64,000 nucleotides of DNA. It comes from Aricia agestis (taxonomy: Eukaryota; Arthropoda; Insecta; Lepidoptera; Lycaenidae). The notes beneath the pieces were generated by a model. The model did not search any database. It was not told the DNA's origin and saw only the letters and a program-made list of their open reading frames with translations. The DNA lies in assembly GCF_905147365.1 (NCBI RefSeq), contig NC_056425.1:8811501-8875500 (forward strand). The letters are read 5' to 3'. The first letter of the stretch is position 1. Every line of letters starts with the position of its first letter. Positions 45,856 to 56,757 of the stretch are shown here, one piece after another. The position numbers and the translations under genes were made by a program.

Positions 45856-47133
45856 TATTTTTCCTTCAAACTAAATTTAAAACTTATTTATATTATATGT
45901 ACCTAATTATATAAGTACCTATTCGCGCGGTAAACGTACACTTTTCACTAATTGTAAACAGAAATGCAAAAGAATAGAAAATAGAAATAATTAAAATCAC
46001 TCCGGGACCGATTTCCTTTGTCGATTTTTCTGATTTTCTGGTGGTCATGCTAAGCTCGAAGTATCTGCATACCCAAATTTATGAAAATCGTTATCTTACC
46101 GTTTCAGCTACACTTTCTTTTTCATGGTATCAATAAGATACAAAAAACTCGTTATGTCGTTTAGACTTTAGTATATAAGAGCCTTAAGATAATATTATTA
46201 GCGCCACAGGTAAGGGAACACGATATGCCGTCATAATTAAAGCTTCTTAACAATGGCGAAACAAAAGTAAACACGTATCGTTTACGCCTGAGACGCTCAT
46301 TATATCCCTTTTTAATAAGCTCCAATTGTTTTCCCTGTAAACCAGTCATTTCCAATATGGTCTAGGTGTACCCCCAGGGGTCGACGAGGGTCTACGCTCC
46401 ACCATCGTAAGCTGGGAGTGCATGAAAATGTGATTTTATATTTAGTGTGAAGAACTAAAATGTTGGCTTGAATTAATATTGGCGGATAATATTATCCATC
46501 AATATTGATCTCGCTTAATACGATTAAGCGAGATCAATATCGTTGGATAAAATAATAATAATATTATTTTAAGTTTTTGATTACAATTTAAAACTATGTA
46601 TTAGATGTCGCGACGGTCAGCGTGTCTTACGACAAAGGCCTCCCCCAGTTCCTTCCACTGCTTTCTATCGGATGCATTTCTTAGCCAAAGCAGGTCCAAA
46701 AGTAAGCTTAAGTTAGGTCATCCTCCCTAATCCAGGGTAATCGTTGAACCGCCGCATTTCAAAATGGTCCTGTTTTTGATAACAGCTAGCCGTAATGTAA
46801 TACGGCGGATTATACAATCTGACTGCGACAGATCAAATGTTTAATTTTTTTGGAGAGTGAGGAATTAGTAGTAATGCTGGGGGGAGGGATTCACCGGATC
46901 CAGCAAAATTTTAACAGTGGTCTATAAAACAAAAGAGTTTGGGAGCCTCTGCTGTAAACAGTATCACAAAACATCCCGTCGCATATTCCGCCCAAATCGC
47001 ATTATAATATGTGCGGCCGAGGGTGACTGACCTGCTTTTGTGTTTAACAAATTCATATTATGTAATATTTTAACCTTTATTTTAAATGTTTTACGGTCGC
47101 ACTCGGAAATATATTGTAATGATTATGTAATAA
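45856..47133. other. Gene-free stretch apart from the hairpin at 46486
   Basis: AT-rich; 46340-46420 and 46600-46930 feel like old repeat remnants. No gene. Confidence 0.35.
46486..46545. repeat. Hairpin with AATATTGATCTCGCTTAAT arms
   Basis: ATATTGATCTCGCTTAAT and its complement around ACG, extended outwards by TTATCCA / TGGATAA. Probably a short palindromic MITE. Confidence 0.65.
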
Positions 47134-47755
47134 CTAGCTGTTCCGGCAAATGTTGTTTTGCCATATAAAGTATTTCGCCCATATTATTTTATTGAAGTGA
47201 CTAAATAAGTATGTCACCATGGGAACGTCCATCGCTATCCCGTCGCACAAACAATGGTCGCCGTCAGTCTGGAGTTGTAATAATATCTTTTTAATAATAT
47301 CTATGGACGCTTCACACCACGTCATGACGTCAGTCTGGCCCCGTGTTAAGTACCTGAAGGACTTGTATTACGGGTACCAGACAACGGAAATATATTTAAT
47401 ACTTTTATACTATACATAAATTTAAGATTTTTATTATATTATACACATATTTAATACACATCCATGACCCAGGAACTTTGAAAACTTTTTGTTCCCTCGG
47501 CGGGATTCTAACCCGCGACCCCCGGCTTAAGCTACCAACAGCCCACCAACTGAGCCACAGAGGTCGTTTTTAATAATTTAGTTATTTATTTATTCAACAA
47601 TACAAATGTACTGATCAATATAAAAAGTAGTATAGATGTTGTCGGATTCTCAACCCTAGCCGATATGCTCGCTAAGATTCACGAAAATCGGTCGAGCCGT
47701 GTCAGAAGAGTTCAATTACGCACACCGTGACACGAGAGTTTTATTATATATTAGA
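47134..47755 (-). mobile_element. Non-autonomous Helitron, family 1, with SINE inside
   Basis: CTAG at 47134-47137 followed on the minus strand by T. The 5' TC is at 47755-47754 after an A. The copy matches the Helitrons at 31622 and 56758 on both sides of the SINE at 47299-47566. Confidence 0.85.
47299..47566 (-). mobile_element. tRNA-derived SINE (family T1) nested in a Helitron
   Basis: The minus strand begins with a tRNA-like head (GACCTCTGTGGCTCAGT, box A) and a degraded box B (GGTTAGAATCC instead of GGTTCGAATCC), followed by the family body and tail. It is flanked by an exact 11-bp target duplication, TTTTTAATAAT at 47288-47298 and 47567-47577, and it splits the Helitron at 47134-47755. 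Confidence 0.85.
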
Positions 47756-47976
47756 TTTGATAAAGAGTTTGACAATGTTTGATCAAAAGATTTTGACACA
47801 CAAAAAAGCTTCTGCGGTCGTGAGTACTTTTGACTACTTCCAAATGCATTGATCAATCAATCGTGCTTTCAAAAGTAATATTATAATGTAATGGCATTAG
47901 TTACTCACGTGACAGCTTTTTGTACCTGCCCGAGGTAAAGGTAGACGCTACTCCAACTATTATATTATTACCATAA

Positions 47977-48559
47977 CTAGATGTCCCGCGCGGCTTCGCC
48001 CGCGTAAATTAGGAATTTTACAGAAACCGTACATTTTCCCATAAAAAACCCCCCCGTTTTTCCCACATTTTCCTGAGTTTCTTCGGTCGTATTAGTCATA
48101 GCGTGATATTATAATATAGCCTATAGTCTTACTCGATAAATGACCTATCTAACACTGAGATACCGTAAGTTTTTAAATCGGACCTGTAGTTCCTGAGATT
48201 AACGCGTTCAAGCAAACATACTCTTCAGGTTTATAATATAAGGTAGGAATAGATTTTTACCGACTTCCAAAAAGGAGGAGGTAATTTTTAATTATCGCTT
48301 GACAAACTCGAGTTTCGATCTAAAAGACTATGAAATGCTATAATATGGTAGTGACGATGATGATGATGAATGTAATTTGCATAGTAGCATATGCTTTCTG
48401 TTCTTAAAACAACGCCGAAACTCCCAAACTTGTATCTATAAAGAATCAGGAGTTTTCTCAGCACCTTCCGAACCACGGTATACCAGGTATATCTCGGTGC
48501 AAAATCTTACTTGTTGGTAGCATATGCTTAGAACTTTCGCCTTTATAATATTAGTAGGA
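47977..48559 (-). mobile_element. Larger non-autonomous Helitron, family 3, complete
   Basis: Minus strand: TCCTACTAATATTATAAAGG at 48559 after an A; the 3' end has a GC-rich hairpin (GCGGGCGAAGCCGC) and GACATCTAG at 47980-47977 before a T. 583 bp. Inside lie a (GAT)n run and a segment with CCGACTTCCAAAAAGGAGGA (48260-48279) that resembles a LINE 3' end. A 62-codon His-rich open frame is this microsatellite and not a gene. Confidence 0.8.
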
Positions 48560-48970
48560 TGTGTCCACTACATATTATAGCCTCCCCGTAGCTCCTAAAA
48601 AACAAAGTATTTTGCTTACATAAATTATGTTATTAAAACATAATTATTTAATGAAATCGCCGATCATAATGCTCGGATAGTGAAATTGTAAAAGCTTATA
48701 TTTGTCAAGTGAAATATTCCGGGAAACAGGGTCCGATGACCGCTCGGGGCCCCGGGAAATAATGCCATTTCCGATGGCGCCCCGCGGGGCACTCCGGGCC
48801 ACTCGGGCACGGCCGCACGGGGCACAAGACGGGAATTTAATAACACTACTCTTATAAACACTGCCCCTGATCCATCACGACGAACACAATCTTTTTAGGC
48901 TTGCATTCTTGATGCGAACATCATGAGATATTTCACATGAAATACAAATTTCATATTACACTTAGTTATG
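48560..48970. other. GC-rich patch
   Basis: 48715-48840 contains GGGGCCCCGGG and CCCCGCGGGGC palindromes within AT-rich DNA. No coding support despite a 65-codon minus frame. Confidence 0.4.
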
Positions 48971-49160
48971 CATTATTCCAATCCAATAATCTAATCCAGT
49001 GCTGGATTACTATCGGAACAATGTAAATAGGCACTGGAATGCACTGGAGTGCAATTCAGTACATTCCAGAGCATTCTAGTGGTCGTTCAATTATGTATTT
49101 CAATTGTAATGTAATGTAGCGCTGGATCGGATTACTGGATTGGGATAGTGTAAACCGGCC
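48971..49160. mobile_element. Palindromic MITE with CCAATCCA arms
   Basis: Left ATTCCAATCCAATAATCTAA and AGTGCTGGATTA; right GCGCTGGATCGG, ATTACTGGATTGGGAT and CCGGCC, imperfect inverted repeats of about 40 bp. Confidence 0.6.
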
Positions 49161-49873
49161 ATTACAGATATTATGTTCTTGAATGTTTGATGATGACTTA
49201 TTGTTGTAAAACAAAAAACGGAGTATTGTTTTACATTTAAGTATTCAATTCATTCTGTTATTAAATAGCTTTAATGCTACCACTTTTAATTTGCAATAAT
49301 TTAGTCTTCGAGACTTTATCTTCAAAAATAAATTGGATACATAGTACGTAGGATAGGAAAGCAATAAACATATTTCCTAGAAAATTCCGAGTACAGAAAA
49401 TTCTGAAAGATATTTATATTATTCTGTTGAGTGATATTATCAGCGCTTTCCGAGAGCATGATATATTTTGTAGCGGTGTTAAATGGAATCACGCTACTGG
49501 ATATTAATGTGACTGATGATCGCCGTGCCGCTAAGTGGCCACTATTAGTTGGATGTCGGTTAAACTATATTCTATGTTATTCATTTACAAACGATAAAAT
49601 TGTTATCATTTAAAATTAAAAAGCTTTATTGATTATAGTAAACGTTTTCTAAATTAGATGTGACACTTATATTAGTAGTACCCCTGTGAAAAACCTATGA
49701 AACCTGGAATTAAATAATGATATAAATGCCCTGATGGGATTACAAGCGGTTGCATCATTCAATAAAGTTTCTGGGTTTATTTTGTGGCTAGAACTTGTTT
49801 TAATCGTTTAAAAACCTTTGATATACCATAATAATCCAGAAACTGAAAATAATCTTACAAAAATACACTTTAA

Positions 49874-49994
49874 GTGCGTTTGTGCACCACACGCAATTTT
49901 ACCGTCCGGCGTTCATAACTTTCACGTTTGCCATATCAAAATGTAAGAAATCGGAACGCCGGACGGTAAAATTCCGTGTAGTGCACAAACGCCC
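49874..49994. mobile_element. PIF/Harbinger-like MITE
   Basis: 39-bp arms (49876-49914 and 49954-49992) with two mismatches; outer ends GTGCGTTTGT / ACAAACGCCC; TAA target duplication at 49871-49873 and 49995-49997. Confidence 0.7.
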
Positions 49995-50149
49995 TAAAGC
50001 GGATCAGTTTGGAAGTTTATTCGGGAACTATCAAAAATGTACACCGTCGAACGGCGCGACCTACGGCGGCGACAGACGATCCGTCAGCGGTTAAAACTTC
50101 GTCGTCGCTGAGTTTACATTCGGTCAGTTCACACTTGGCGACTCTGAAC

Positions 50150-50526
50150 GCCTCCGTGGTCCAGTGGTTCAGAGCATGACTCTTGACTCGGAGGTCGTGG
50201 GTTCGAATCCCACGTTGGAAACATGTTATTTCCAAGTTTGGTTAGGACAATGCAGGCTGATCACCTGATTGTCTGACAAGTAAGATGATCCATGCGTCCG
50301 ATGGACATGTAAAAATTCGGTCCTGCTGCCTGCACCTGATCTCTCGCCAGTCGTGTCGGTCTTCCGTCCCATTGGCTTATGAGAGTAAAAGGAATAGAGA
50401 GTGCTCTTGTGTACTGCGCACACACTTGGGCACTATAAAAATGACTCGTGCGTCACTGGCCTGGTTTCAATGAAACCGGCCACGATCACCGAAACCGGTG
50501 TGGGAGTTATTGATTGATTGATTTAT
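50150..50526 (+). mobile_element. tRNA-derived SINE (family T2)
   Basis: The head reads GCCTCCGTGGTCCAGTGG, with box A at 50157-50167 and box B GGTTCGAATCC at 50200-50210. An unrelated body of about 280 bp follows, ending in a TGATTGATTGATT tail. The tRNA-like fold is incomplete (weak anticodon stem), so this is a SINE head, not a tRNA gene. The whole layout is typical of lepidopteran SINEs. Confidence 0.85.
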
Positions 50527-51239
50527 ATTTTGAGTTGCGGCCCGGGCTTCATCTAGTACTAAAAGACGCCCGTAACTCTGTAATAAATACCGAAATTTTA
50601 AAAATGACCGTCCTTGGTAGAAAATGATAACTAAAAATATTTTAATTGACATCTTAAATTATCTGAAAATTAGAAAAAAAAATAAAACAAAAAAGTCGTG
50701 GAACGCTTGGTGGCTGCGATAATTGACAACATTTCATTTAATTAATCATCAAAAATAAAAAATACCATTTCTTTGTTTCTATTTCCGAAGTCCAAAAAAA
50801 AAGTTCAGATTTTTTTAATCATTAATTTGCGAGAAAAAAAATTAAAACGAAAAATCCACTTGTGACGTCATTGGTACCGTAGAATACGATACGATACACA
50901 CCTTTGCTTGTAGGAACGAAAATAATGCAGATCTAAACACAACAAATTCAATAACCTCAAAGTAAAGACCACAAAGTCAGTGACAGTACTGACAGTTTTT
51001 TTTAAGAAATCAGATATGACGTGCAAAGGTATTTTGTTGTTCAACCGTACCAATGACGTCATTTGGCGCTTAAGTTATTTTAGAATGATCAGAATTAAAA
51101 ACCAAGTTTTATAAATGAAAATGACCACATTTTCAAAAATAAAAATATGGGTCCCCTAATTTAACCCCTACTTTTATATTTCGTCATAAAACAAGTACAA
51201 AAAATATTTGAAATGTTGTCAATTTTAATAACAATCGTA

Positions 51240-51384
51240 TTAAGGACCTTTTTCACCACTTTCTGATAAAGTCCCCAATAGGCTATTCACAAGTTTTTTG
51301 ACAGATTCTCCATACTTGATCTGTCAAGTTCATTGGTGGATAGCCTATTCGTCACTTATCAGGCAGTGGTGAAACAGGCCTTAA
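51240..51384. mobile_element. Palindromic MITE with TTAA ends
   Basis: Ends TTAAGGACC and GGCCTTAA; arms share TTTCACCACT, CTGATAA and AATAGGCTAT. The right end abuts the 3' end of the minus-strand secreted-peptide gene. A second copy starts at 63959. Confidence 0.75.
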
Positions 51385-51405
51385 GTATAAGAATTTAAAA
51401 TCACT

Positions 51406-51411
51406 TTTATT
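51406..51411 (-). terminator. Polyadenylation signal AATAAA
   Basis: AATAAA on the minus strand, five bases after the TAA stop at 51417. The expected cleavage site, 10-25 nt further on, falls at the edge of the MITE at 51240-51384, so the gene has an almost absent 3' UTR. Confidence 0.55.
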
Positions 51412-51416
51412 AAAAG

Positions 51417-51626
51417 TTAATCTATTGAATAGCGACCTTCTGTGTCATAAAAACATGCGGGAACCATTTGTTTCTCATTGTTTGTCACCATTTTACAATA
51501 CAATTTTTCATCGCAATCACTGTCTTCACAATTTGAACCTTCAGGATAATAGGCGGGTTCATCTTCTGCCTTCGTCATGATTGCCCAGAAGCAAACAATA
51601 CTCATAATTATCAGTATATTCTTCAT
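51417..51626 (-). CDS. Small secreted Cys-containing peptide, unrecognised
   Basis: A complete 69-codon reading frame, ATG at 51626-51624 and TAA at 51419-51417. Residues 1-20 form a classic signal peptide: a Lys near the start, hydrophobic core ILIIMSIVCFWAIM, probable cleavage after TKA. The mature part (about 49 residues) is acidic and has four cysteines at 33, 38, 44 and 58 (spacing C-x4-C-x5-C-x13-C), which suggests two disulfides. Gene structure supports it: a 3' splice site (TTATTTTAG) lies 13 nt upstream of the ATG, an upstream exon ends in a consensus donor, a TATA box lies at 52144-52137, and AATAAA follows the stop by five bases. I do not recognise the family. The spacing faintly recalls the first half of colipase/prokineticin-like folds, but that is a weak inference. 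It could be a haemolymph, salivary or immune-type peptide. Nothing shows which. Confidence 0.7.
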   Translation of the reverse strand: MKNILIIMSIVCFWAIMTKAEDEPAYYPEGSNCEDSDCDEKLYCKMVTNNEKQMVPACFYDTEGRYSID

Positions 51627-52054
51627 TGTGAAAAATTACCTAAAATAATGTTAACCATTTAATTATAAGTACTTATTATTGAAAACATGCGATTAGCATC
51701 TTCGCGAAATACGATTATAATAATTCACGGTGTACTTATACGTACCTAATACGTGTACCTACATGAATTATTATATTTGAAAGTACATGTACGTACTTTC
51801 ACATATTATCTATGCTTTTAATAATGATCATGAACTTGGCTTGACACTTGACTTAATAAATAAACATAAAATAAAAAATAAGACACGCTACCGCGTGATA
51901 GATAGATAGTTATTAACAATTCAATAACAAAACTATTTACATAACGTACTTTTCTTCACCACGCATTATATAATTTGTAAAAGTATTGTAAAACTGCGTT
52001 TTCATAAATTGAAAACATAAAATTTAATTAAGTAATATAATATAGGTAACTTAC

Positions 52055-52118
52055 AGTTCAGCTTCAATAATTTATTATTGATGTCTTACGTGTCCAATAT
52101 TTTAGTAACTATGATAAT
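52055..52118 (-). other. 5' UTR exon of the small secreted-peptide gene (predicted)
   Basis: Runs from a predicted start site about 26-32 nt below the TATA box (initiator-like TCATTA or TCATAG around 52120-52108) to a donor of the form GAACT|GTAAGTTAC, whose GT lies at 52054-52053. The intron then runs to the acceptor AG at 51641-51640, about 415 nt. No in-frame coding is implied because the ATG lies in the next exon. This is inference from splice and promoter consensus only. Confidence 0.5.
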
Positions 52119-52136
52119 GAATACTCTTGAATGTTT

Positions 52137-52144
52137 ATTTTATA
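52137..52144 (-). promoter_or_regulatory. TATA box of the secreted-peptide gene
   Basis: TATAAAAT on the minus strand, at the expected distance from two initiator-like motifs (TCATTA with A at 52118, TCATAG with A at 52112). It sits upstream of the predicted 5' UTR exon and in the same orientation. Confidence 0.55.
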
Positions 52145-52415
52145 CTCTGATCTTGACACTTGACACGCGTTCTAATTTTATTAAAGTCCAAGGCCCCCGG
52201 ATATCGGAATATTTTACGTCATACTTGTAAAAAATTAATAGACCCACATGCCGATTACGTATCTCGCGGCGGCGACAGCAGCAGCAGATATGGAACAATA
52301 ATAAAAAATGATTTATGAAGTAAAGTTATTTTTCAATAATAATATTGAAAATTCAATAACAATATATTTTATTTTAAATAATAATATTGAAAGCTAAAGA
52401 GAAAGTTTGAACGCG

Positions 52416-52580
52416 TAAGGCCGGCCATAGACGGACCGCATCTTGCAGTCGAGAACCGACTGCAAGTTTTCATACTAAATTCATCTCCGCAATACATGGA
52501 CCGCTCGAGCAGTTCTTGAACGGTCGGTGCAAATTTCAACGCGGCCGGTCGGTTCCGACTGTAACTTGCGGTCCGTTTTA
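52416..52580. mobile_element. Palindromic MITE with GGACCGC arms
   Basis: GGCCGGCCATAGACGGACCG and CTTGCAGTCGAGAACCGACT on the left; CGGTCGGTTCCGACTGTAAC and TTGCGGTCCG on the right. Its minus frame of 78 codons is not a gene. Confidence 0.55.
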
Positions 52581-52869
52581 CTGTTTTTAGAACCTTATAA
52601 CTCATAATTTGGAAGCTATAAAATTATAATAAAAATACAATAATCTTTAATTACATTCCTTTCCCCGTTATTAATTTCCTATATTTTTGTTTATTATCAG
52701 CTTCCAAAGTAATACCAATTTATTAAAATTCAAGCATACTTTCAGTATCTCCCTAGTATTTACAATTTTTTTTTATTTGAAACACACGCCAATAGATCGA
52801 CAATTTCATTAACTACATATTCCCCGTTTGAATTTTTTTAAGTCAATTTTGAACTTAGATAAGTAAAAA

Positions 52870-53235
52870 CTAAGGATTTTGGTGCGATGTCGGCAACGCG
52901 CCAAATGTATGGTCAAGGTCGTTTGCTCGGGGAATGGCTTTAAGAGGAGTCCACACCGCCATTTTTTCCATACAAACGTTGTCCCCTGTTTCCTCCCTGG
53001 ATAATGCTGGTAGAGTTATGATTTTTTTCCTGAATATCTATGGCCACTATTAGCATGTCCCTATGTTTTATTTTTTTTCATAATTTTATTATTAAAAAAG
53101 ATAACGTCCAAAAACCCAAAAAAATGGCCAGATTTTCCTCTGTGTTCAAACACCCAGAGAAAAAAAACTGGCTAGAATATACAAAAAAAAAAAACATAGG
53201 AACACAGCTCAAGCCTTGCTTTAATTCTTAATGAA
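52870..53235. mobile_element. Probable transposon-derived repeat
   Basis: Contains CGCCATTTTTTCCATACAAA, GTCCCCTGTTTCCTCCCTGG and two A-rich runs. I recognise the phrase as repetitive in Lepidoptera but cannot place its family or ends. The 63-codon Lys-rich frame at 53040 is an A-run artefact. Confidence 0.4.
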
Positions 53236-54597
53236 AAAAGTACTTAAATCGGTTAAGTTTTGGAGAAGGAATCAGCGGACAACGAATCGAATATTTTCTG
53301 TTCTTTTATTAGAACTTTTGTCGTGTTGTCTCTATCGCGCTCTGCGGTGGGAGACTTGAGATTGGTGAGACAGCAATACATTTTCAAATACCTATTTTCA
53401 ATTTCTGTTGCCTTTGGTGTATCCTCTTAATCTCAAGAACTACTGCTTCAAATTGAAAACAAGTTAATAATGGCATATAATGGGAAGTATAAATATCCTA
53501 AACTAAATTTTTTTGATAAATGAAAAATAGCAAAGGAATAAGTCTTAAAGTATGTAATCAGTTCGAAAAAGAGAGTTCGATAAGAATATTAATCGCAAAT
53601 ATCTTGCTTATTTTTTAACTGAAATCATAGATTCTTTCGTCATCCTTTATATTTTTCAGTCCAATATCGCATTATTTTGAACAAGGCAAATATTAGGTAC
53701 TTATATAATATACACGGATATTATGTATTATTGTTGTGCAACGCCAACTGCGAACGCGCCTCACCAGTGGCGTATCGAACTCGGAGTGCTAGGGGCTTCC
53801 TTTTGACAAGCAATCGCGTCGGGCTTTTCACGCCGCCCGCCGCCGACCCGCCAGGGTTTCGGTGTGTTGACATTTTCCGGAGCTATTCGGTTATAATTAT
53901 ACTGGATTTGTTTGATGTGATTCCCGACCGTGTAACTCTGTGCTAGGGACTAATAATTATAATTTTTGGGGTCGCAGTATATTTGTTACACGAATCAAAT
54001 GAAAATAATACACTAGTGAAACAAAGAAATGTAAAAAATATAAAGACTCGGATTTTTTTACGTTGTAGCCATTTCTTGCGGCTTCGTCCGCAATTGATTG
54101 TATTTGATTCTATTTAACCTCCTTCATTGTGAAATATAAAGAAATACTTTCTTAGTATTTACAAAATACAACATGACTGGTTGGAGACATTTTCAATATT
54201 CGACGACGTGATATTTGGCTATTATAATTATTAGATGAAAAAAATAATATAAATAAGTCAATTAATTAGTGAGTAAATGTAGTTTAAAGTTAAATAATTA
54301 TTTACCCAACGCATGGACACCGCGCGCGGTAAGGGTAGCGGCGCGGTGTTTTTTTGATGGCGTACGCCGCCGCGCCGGCCGCATAGTATGCCTACTTGCC
54401 TAGCCACTTAATTCACTCAGGATCCATGATTCATTTATTTAAAGGGAAATTTGGTAAAAAAATTTAATACCTAATTTTATTACATAATTATAACGAGAAT
54501 CGAGTACCGAGTACTCTCCTTAAGTATTGCGAATGTCTCACCAGTCATGATGTTATAAGATAAACTTACGATTAGATGGTATGAAGATATTGTGAGT
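53236..54597. other. Gene-free stretch
   Basis: A GC-richer block at 53740-53900 and a CGCGCGGTAAGG / GGCGTACGCCGCCGCGCCGG patch at 54315-54390 (probably a MITE piece). No gene. Confidence 0.35.
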
Positions 54598-54701
54598 CCT
54601 GGGAAAGCACATAATGTGATGCTTTTTATCCCTACCCGGAAAAGTACGGTTCCCGCGCGATAAACGCAATTTGGCGAAACGGAGTTGCTGGCGTCATCTA
54701 G
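54598..54701 (+). mobile_element. Helitron family 2, 5'-truncated
   Basis: Only the 3' part remains: ACGGTTCCCGCGCGATAAAC, GGCGAAACGGAGTTGC, then CATCTAG at 54698-54701 followed by T. Confidence 0.72.
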
Positions 54702-54722
54702 TTTATTATAATATTAATTTCA

Positions 54723-55426
54723 TTAAGAGTCCGTATACGAAATTTTGCCGATTTCGCTGATTAACAGACGTGATTTAACAGTTAAAATACAGTATTTCTA
54801 TAAGTTTTAATGCACAACATGTAAGATCATTTCAATTATAATCTAATGTTGGCGCTAGATTTTTGTTTCTTTTTAAGTATTTTTAAATAATCCAACTCAA
54901 ACCCGCGACAGTTTTGTGATTTTTGCTGTAAAAGGTTTAGAATATCACCTGTTTATGGATTGTATAGTCTTAACGGTATGAAAAAAATACAATGTACTGT
55001 TGAGAAAGTCGTCTATACAATGTTGGAATTACTTTTTACCACTTTAATATGAAATAGTTGAGTAAAAATATATGTAACTCGGGAAAATTTTAGAGAAAAT
55101 GGGCAAATAATTGCTGTTAATTTCGGCAACTTGGAGCTGTAATTAAAAAAAAAAAACGACAGAAATAATCTATAGATAAAATTCTATCCAATTCGAGAAA
55201 AAAGAAAAAAAAAGAAAAGCAAATTGTGCCAAAAAACACGATTGAAAACAACCTAAATCTCACATTAGCCTTGCGGCGAGTAATATAATGTGAGATTTAG
55301 GTTGTTTTCAATCGTGTTTTTTGGCACAATTTGTTTTCTTTTTCTTTTTTCTCGAATTGGATAGAATTTTATCCATATAGATTATTTCTGTCGTTTTCTT
55401 CAAAATTTCGTATACGGACTCTTAAT
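54723..55426. mobile_element. 700-bp fold-back element with TTAA ends
   Basis: TTAAGAGTCCGTATACGAAA at the left end is mirrored at 55402-55426; the TTAA at both ends may be the target duplication. Inside, two arms of about 110 bp (about 55150-55270 and 55283-55397) form a long imperfect hairpin. About 400 bp between the left terminus and the left arm has no counterpart on the right, so it looks like an insertion or an asymmetric element. Confidence 0.68.
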
Positions 55427-55767
55427 AAAATAATTTCAGTGTTAAAATAGCTGTAAGTTTTCGCAATGACTAAAAAAACATTGACTATAATCTATATTAA
55501 TATTGATAGGGTCTACTCATCCTTTATGATGGGCCGGTACATAAATTGCGAATTCCGCCAGTGTATTCGCCGGAAGTTGGCCCCAAGTTTCGGACCGCAT
55601 TCGACTGACTCGATTATTAGTTCCGCCCCCGATTAGTTTCGACACCAACTCCGTCCGGAAGCGATAACATCGTTAGGGCTCGAATATACTAGGATGATAT
55701 TCAGGATGTAGGAAAGACGTGTTAGTATCTTTTAAATTATCTTATCTTATATCTTTAAACGAGCAAT

Positions 55768-55770
55768 TCT

Positions 55771-55807
<37 letters not shown>

Positions 55808-55950
55808 GGAATCTCGGAATCGGCTCCAACGATTTTCATGAAATTTAGTATATAGGGGGTTTCGTGGGCGATAAATCGATCTAGCTAGGAATCATTTCTA
55901 GAAAATGTCATTTTCATCAGATACCGAGCAAAGCTCGGTCAAACAGCTAG
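55768..55950 (+). mobile_element. Helitron with TA microsatellite and textbook 3' hairpin
   Basis: A (TA)n run at about 55771-55804 follows a TC-like start. The 3' end has hairpin ACCGAGC/GCTCGGT (55923-55929 and 55933-55939, loop AAA), 7 nt, then CTAG (55947-55950) and T. The 5' boundary is uncertain. Confidence 0.7.
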
Positions 55951-55988
55951 TTATTATTAAACTTAACTATCTTATGGAATATTAATAA

Positions 55989-56100
55989 TCGGTCAAGTGC
56001 GAGTCGGACTCGCGCACGAAGGGTTCCGTACCAATATAGAGCAAAAATAGACCAAAAAATTAGTTTTTGTATGGGATTAATGGGTCCTTTAATTTTTATT
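55989..56100 (+). mobile_element. GGGTTCCGTACC repeat, copy 2
   Basis: CGGTCAAGTGCGAGTCGGAC, TCGCGCACGAAGGGTTCCGT, then TTAGTTTTTGTATGGGATTA; opposite orientation to 28735. Confidence 0.6.
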
Positions 56101-56205
56101 TTATTTTAATATTATTATTAAATTTTAAAGAAGTCATATGTGAAAATATCAAGTGCCTACCTTGGGCCTCCGGTGACTGCCTAGCATTCCTAATTATACA
56201 CAGGA

Positions 56206-56353
56206 TGTAACAAAACTAAGTGATAATACTTTAGAGAGGGTATATTGTGTCCCTTTTATAGAGATTTCTGTGAAAGTAAACAGCGCTGAAGGAACCACTT
56301 TTTTACTGACACATATACAATAGACACCCTAAACTTTAATCACTTAGTTTGGT
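56206..56353. mobile_element. Mariner-like MITE, shortened copy
   Basis: CAGGATGTAACAAAACTAAG at the left and CACCCTAAACTTTAATCACT at the right, with a much shorter interior than 42271-42533. The right terminus is degraded. Confidence 0.6.
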
Positions 56354-56757
56354 CGTCTGGATTATTATGTATCCGAAATTACCAAACGCTGGTGTCCGCT
56401 GGTATTTTATTGTATTTCGGATGCATTGTATGTATCTTATTGTATTGTAGAACCCCTACAACACATTGCAGCCTGAAAATACCTATGCCCTTTCAAATAT
56501 CACGAAATTAATAAACTCAGTCAAAGCTTATAAATGCCCAGGCTAATAATACAATGTCCACAATAATTTTACTGCACATTCGGGCCTCGTAATGATTTCA
56601 GTACGAGTATTTCACTATAGTTAAGGACCCTGCTCACTCATAATAATTGTTGTCACTTTTTTGCAGAATCAATTTGCTATAGATCGTTTCGATCCAGCGC
56701 CAAAGTGTTGGTTTTCAATGAATGTTCCAAAATCTAAAGTAACTTCATATAATATTA

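Noticed and set aside
48664..48861. 65-codon minus-strand Pro/Gly-rich frame
   Set aside because: Caused by GC-rich palindromes; no splice sites or similarity.
50150..50222. A tRNA gene
   Set aside because: Boxes A and B are present, but the anticodon stem does not pair well and the sequence continues into a SINE body with a TGATT tail.
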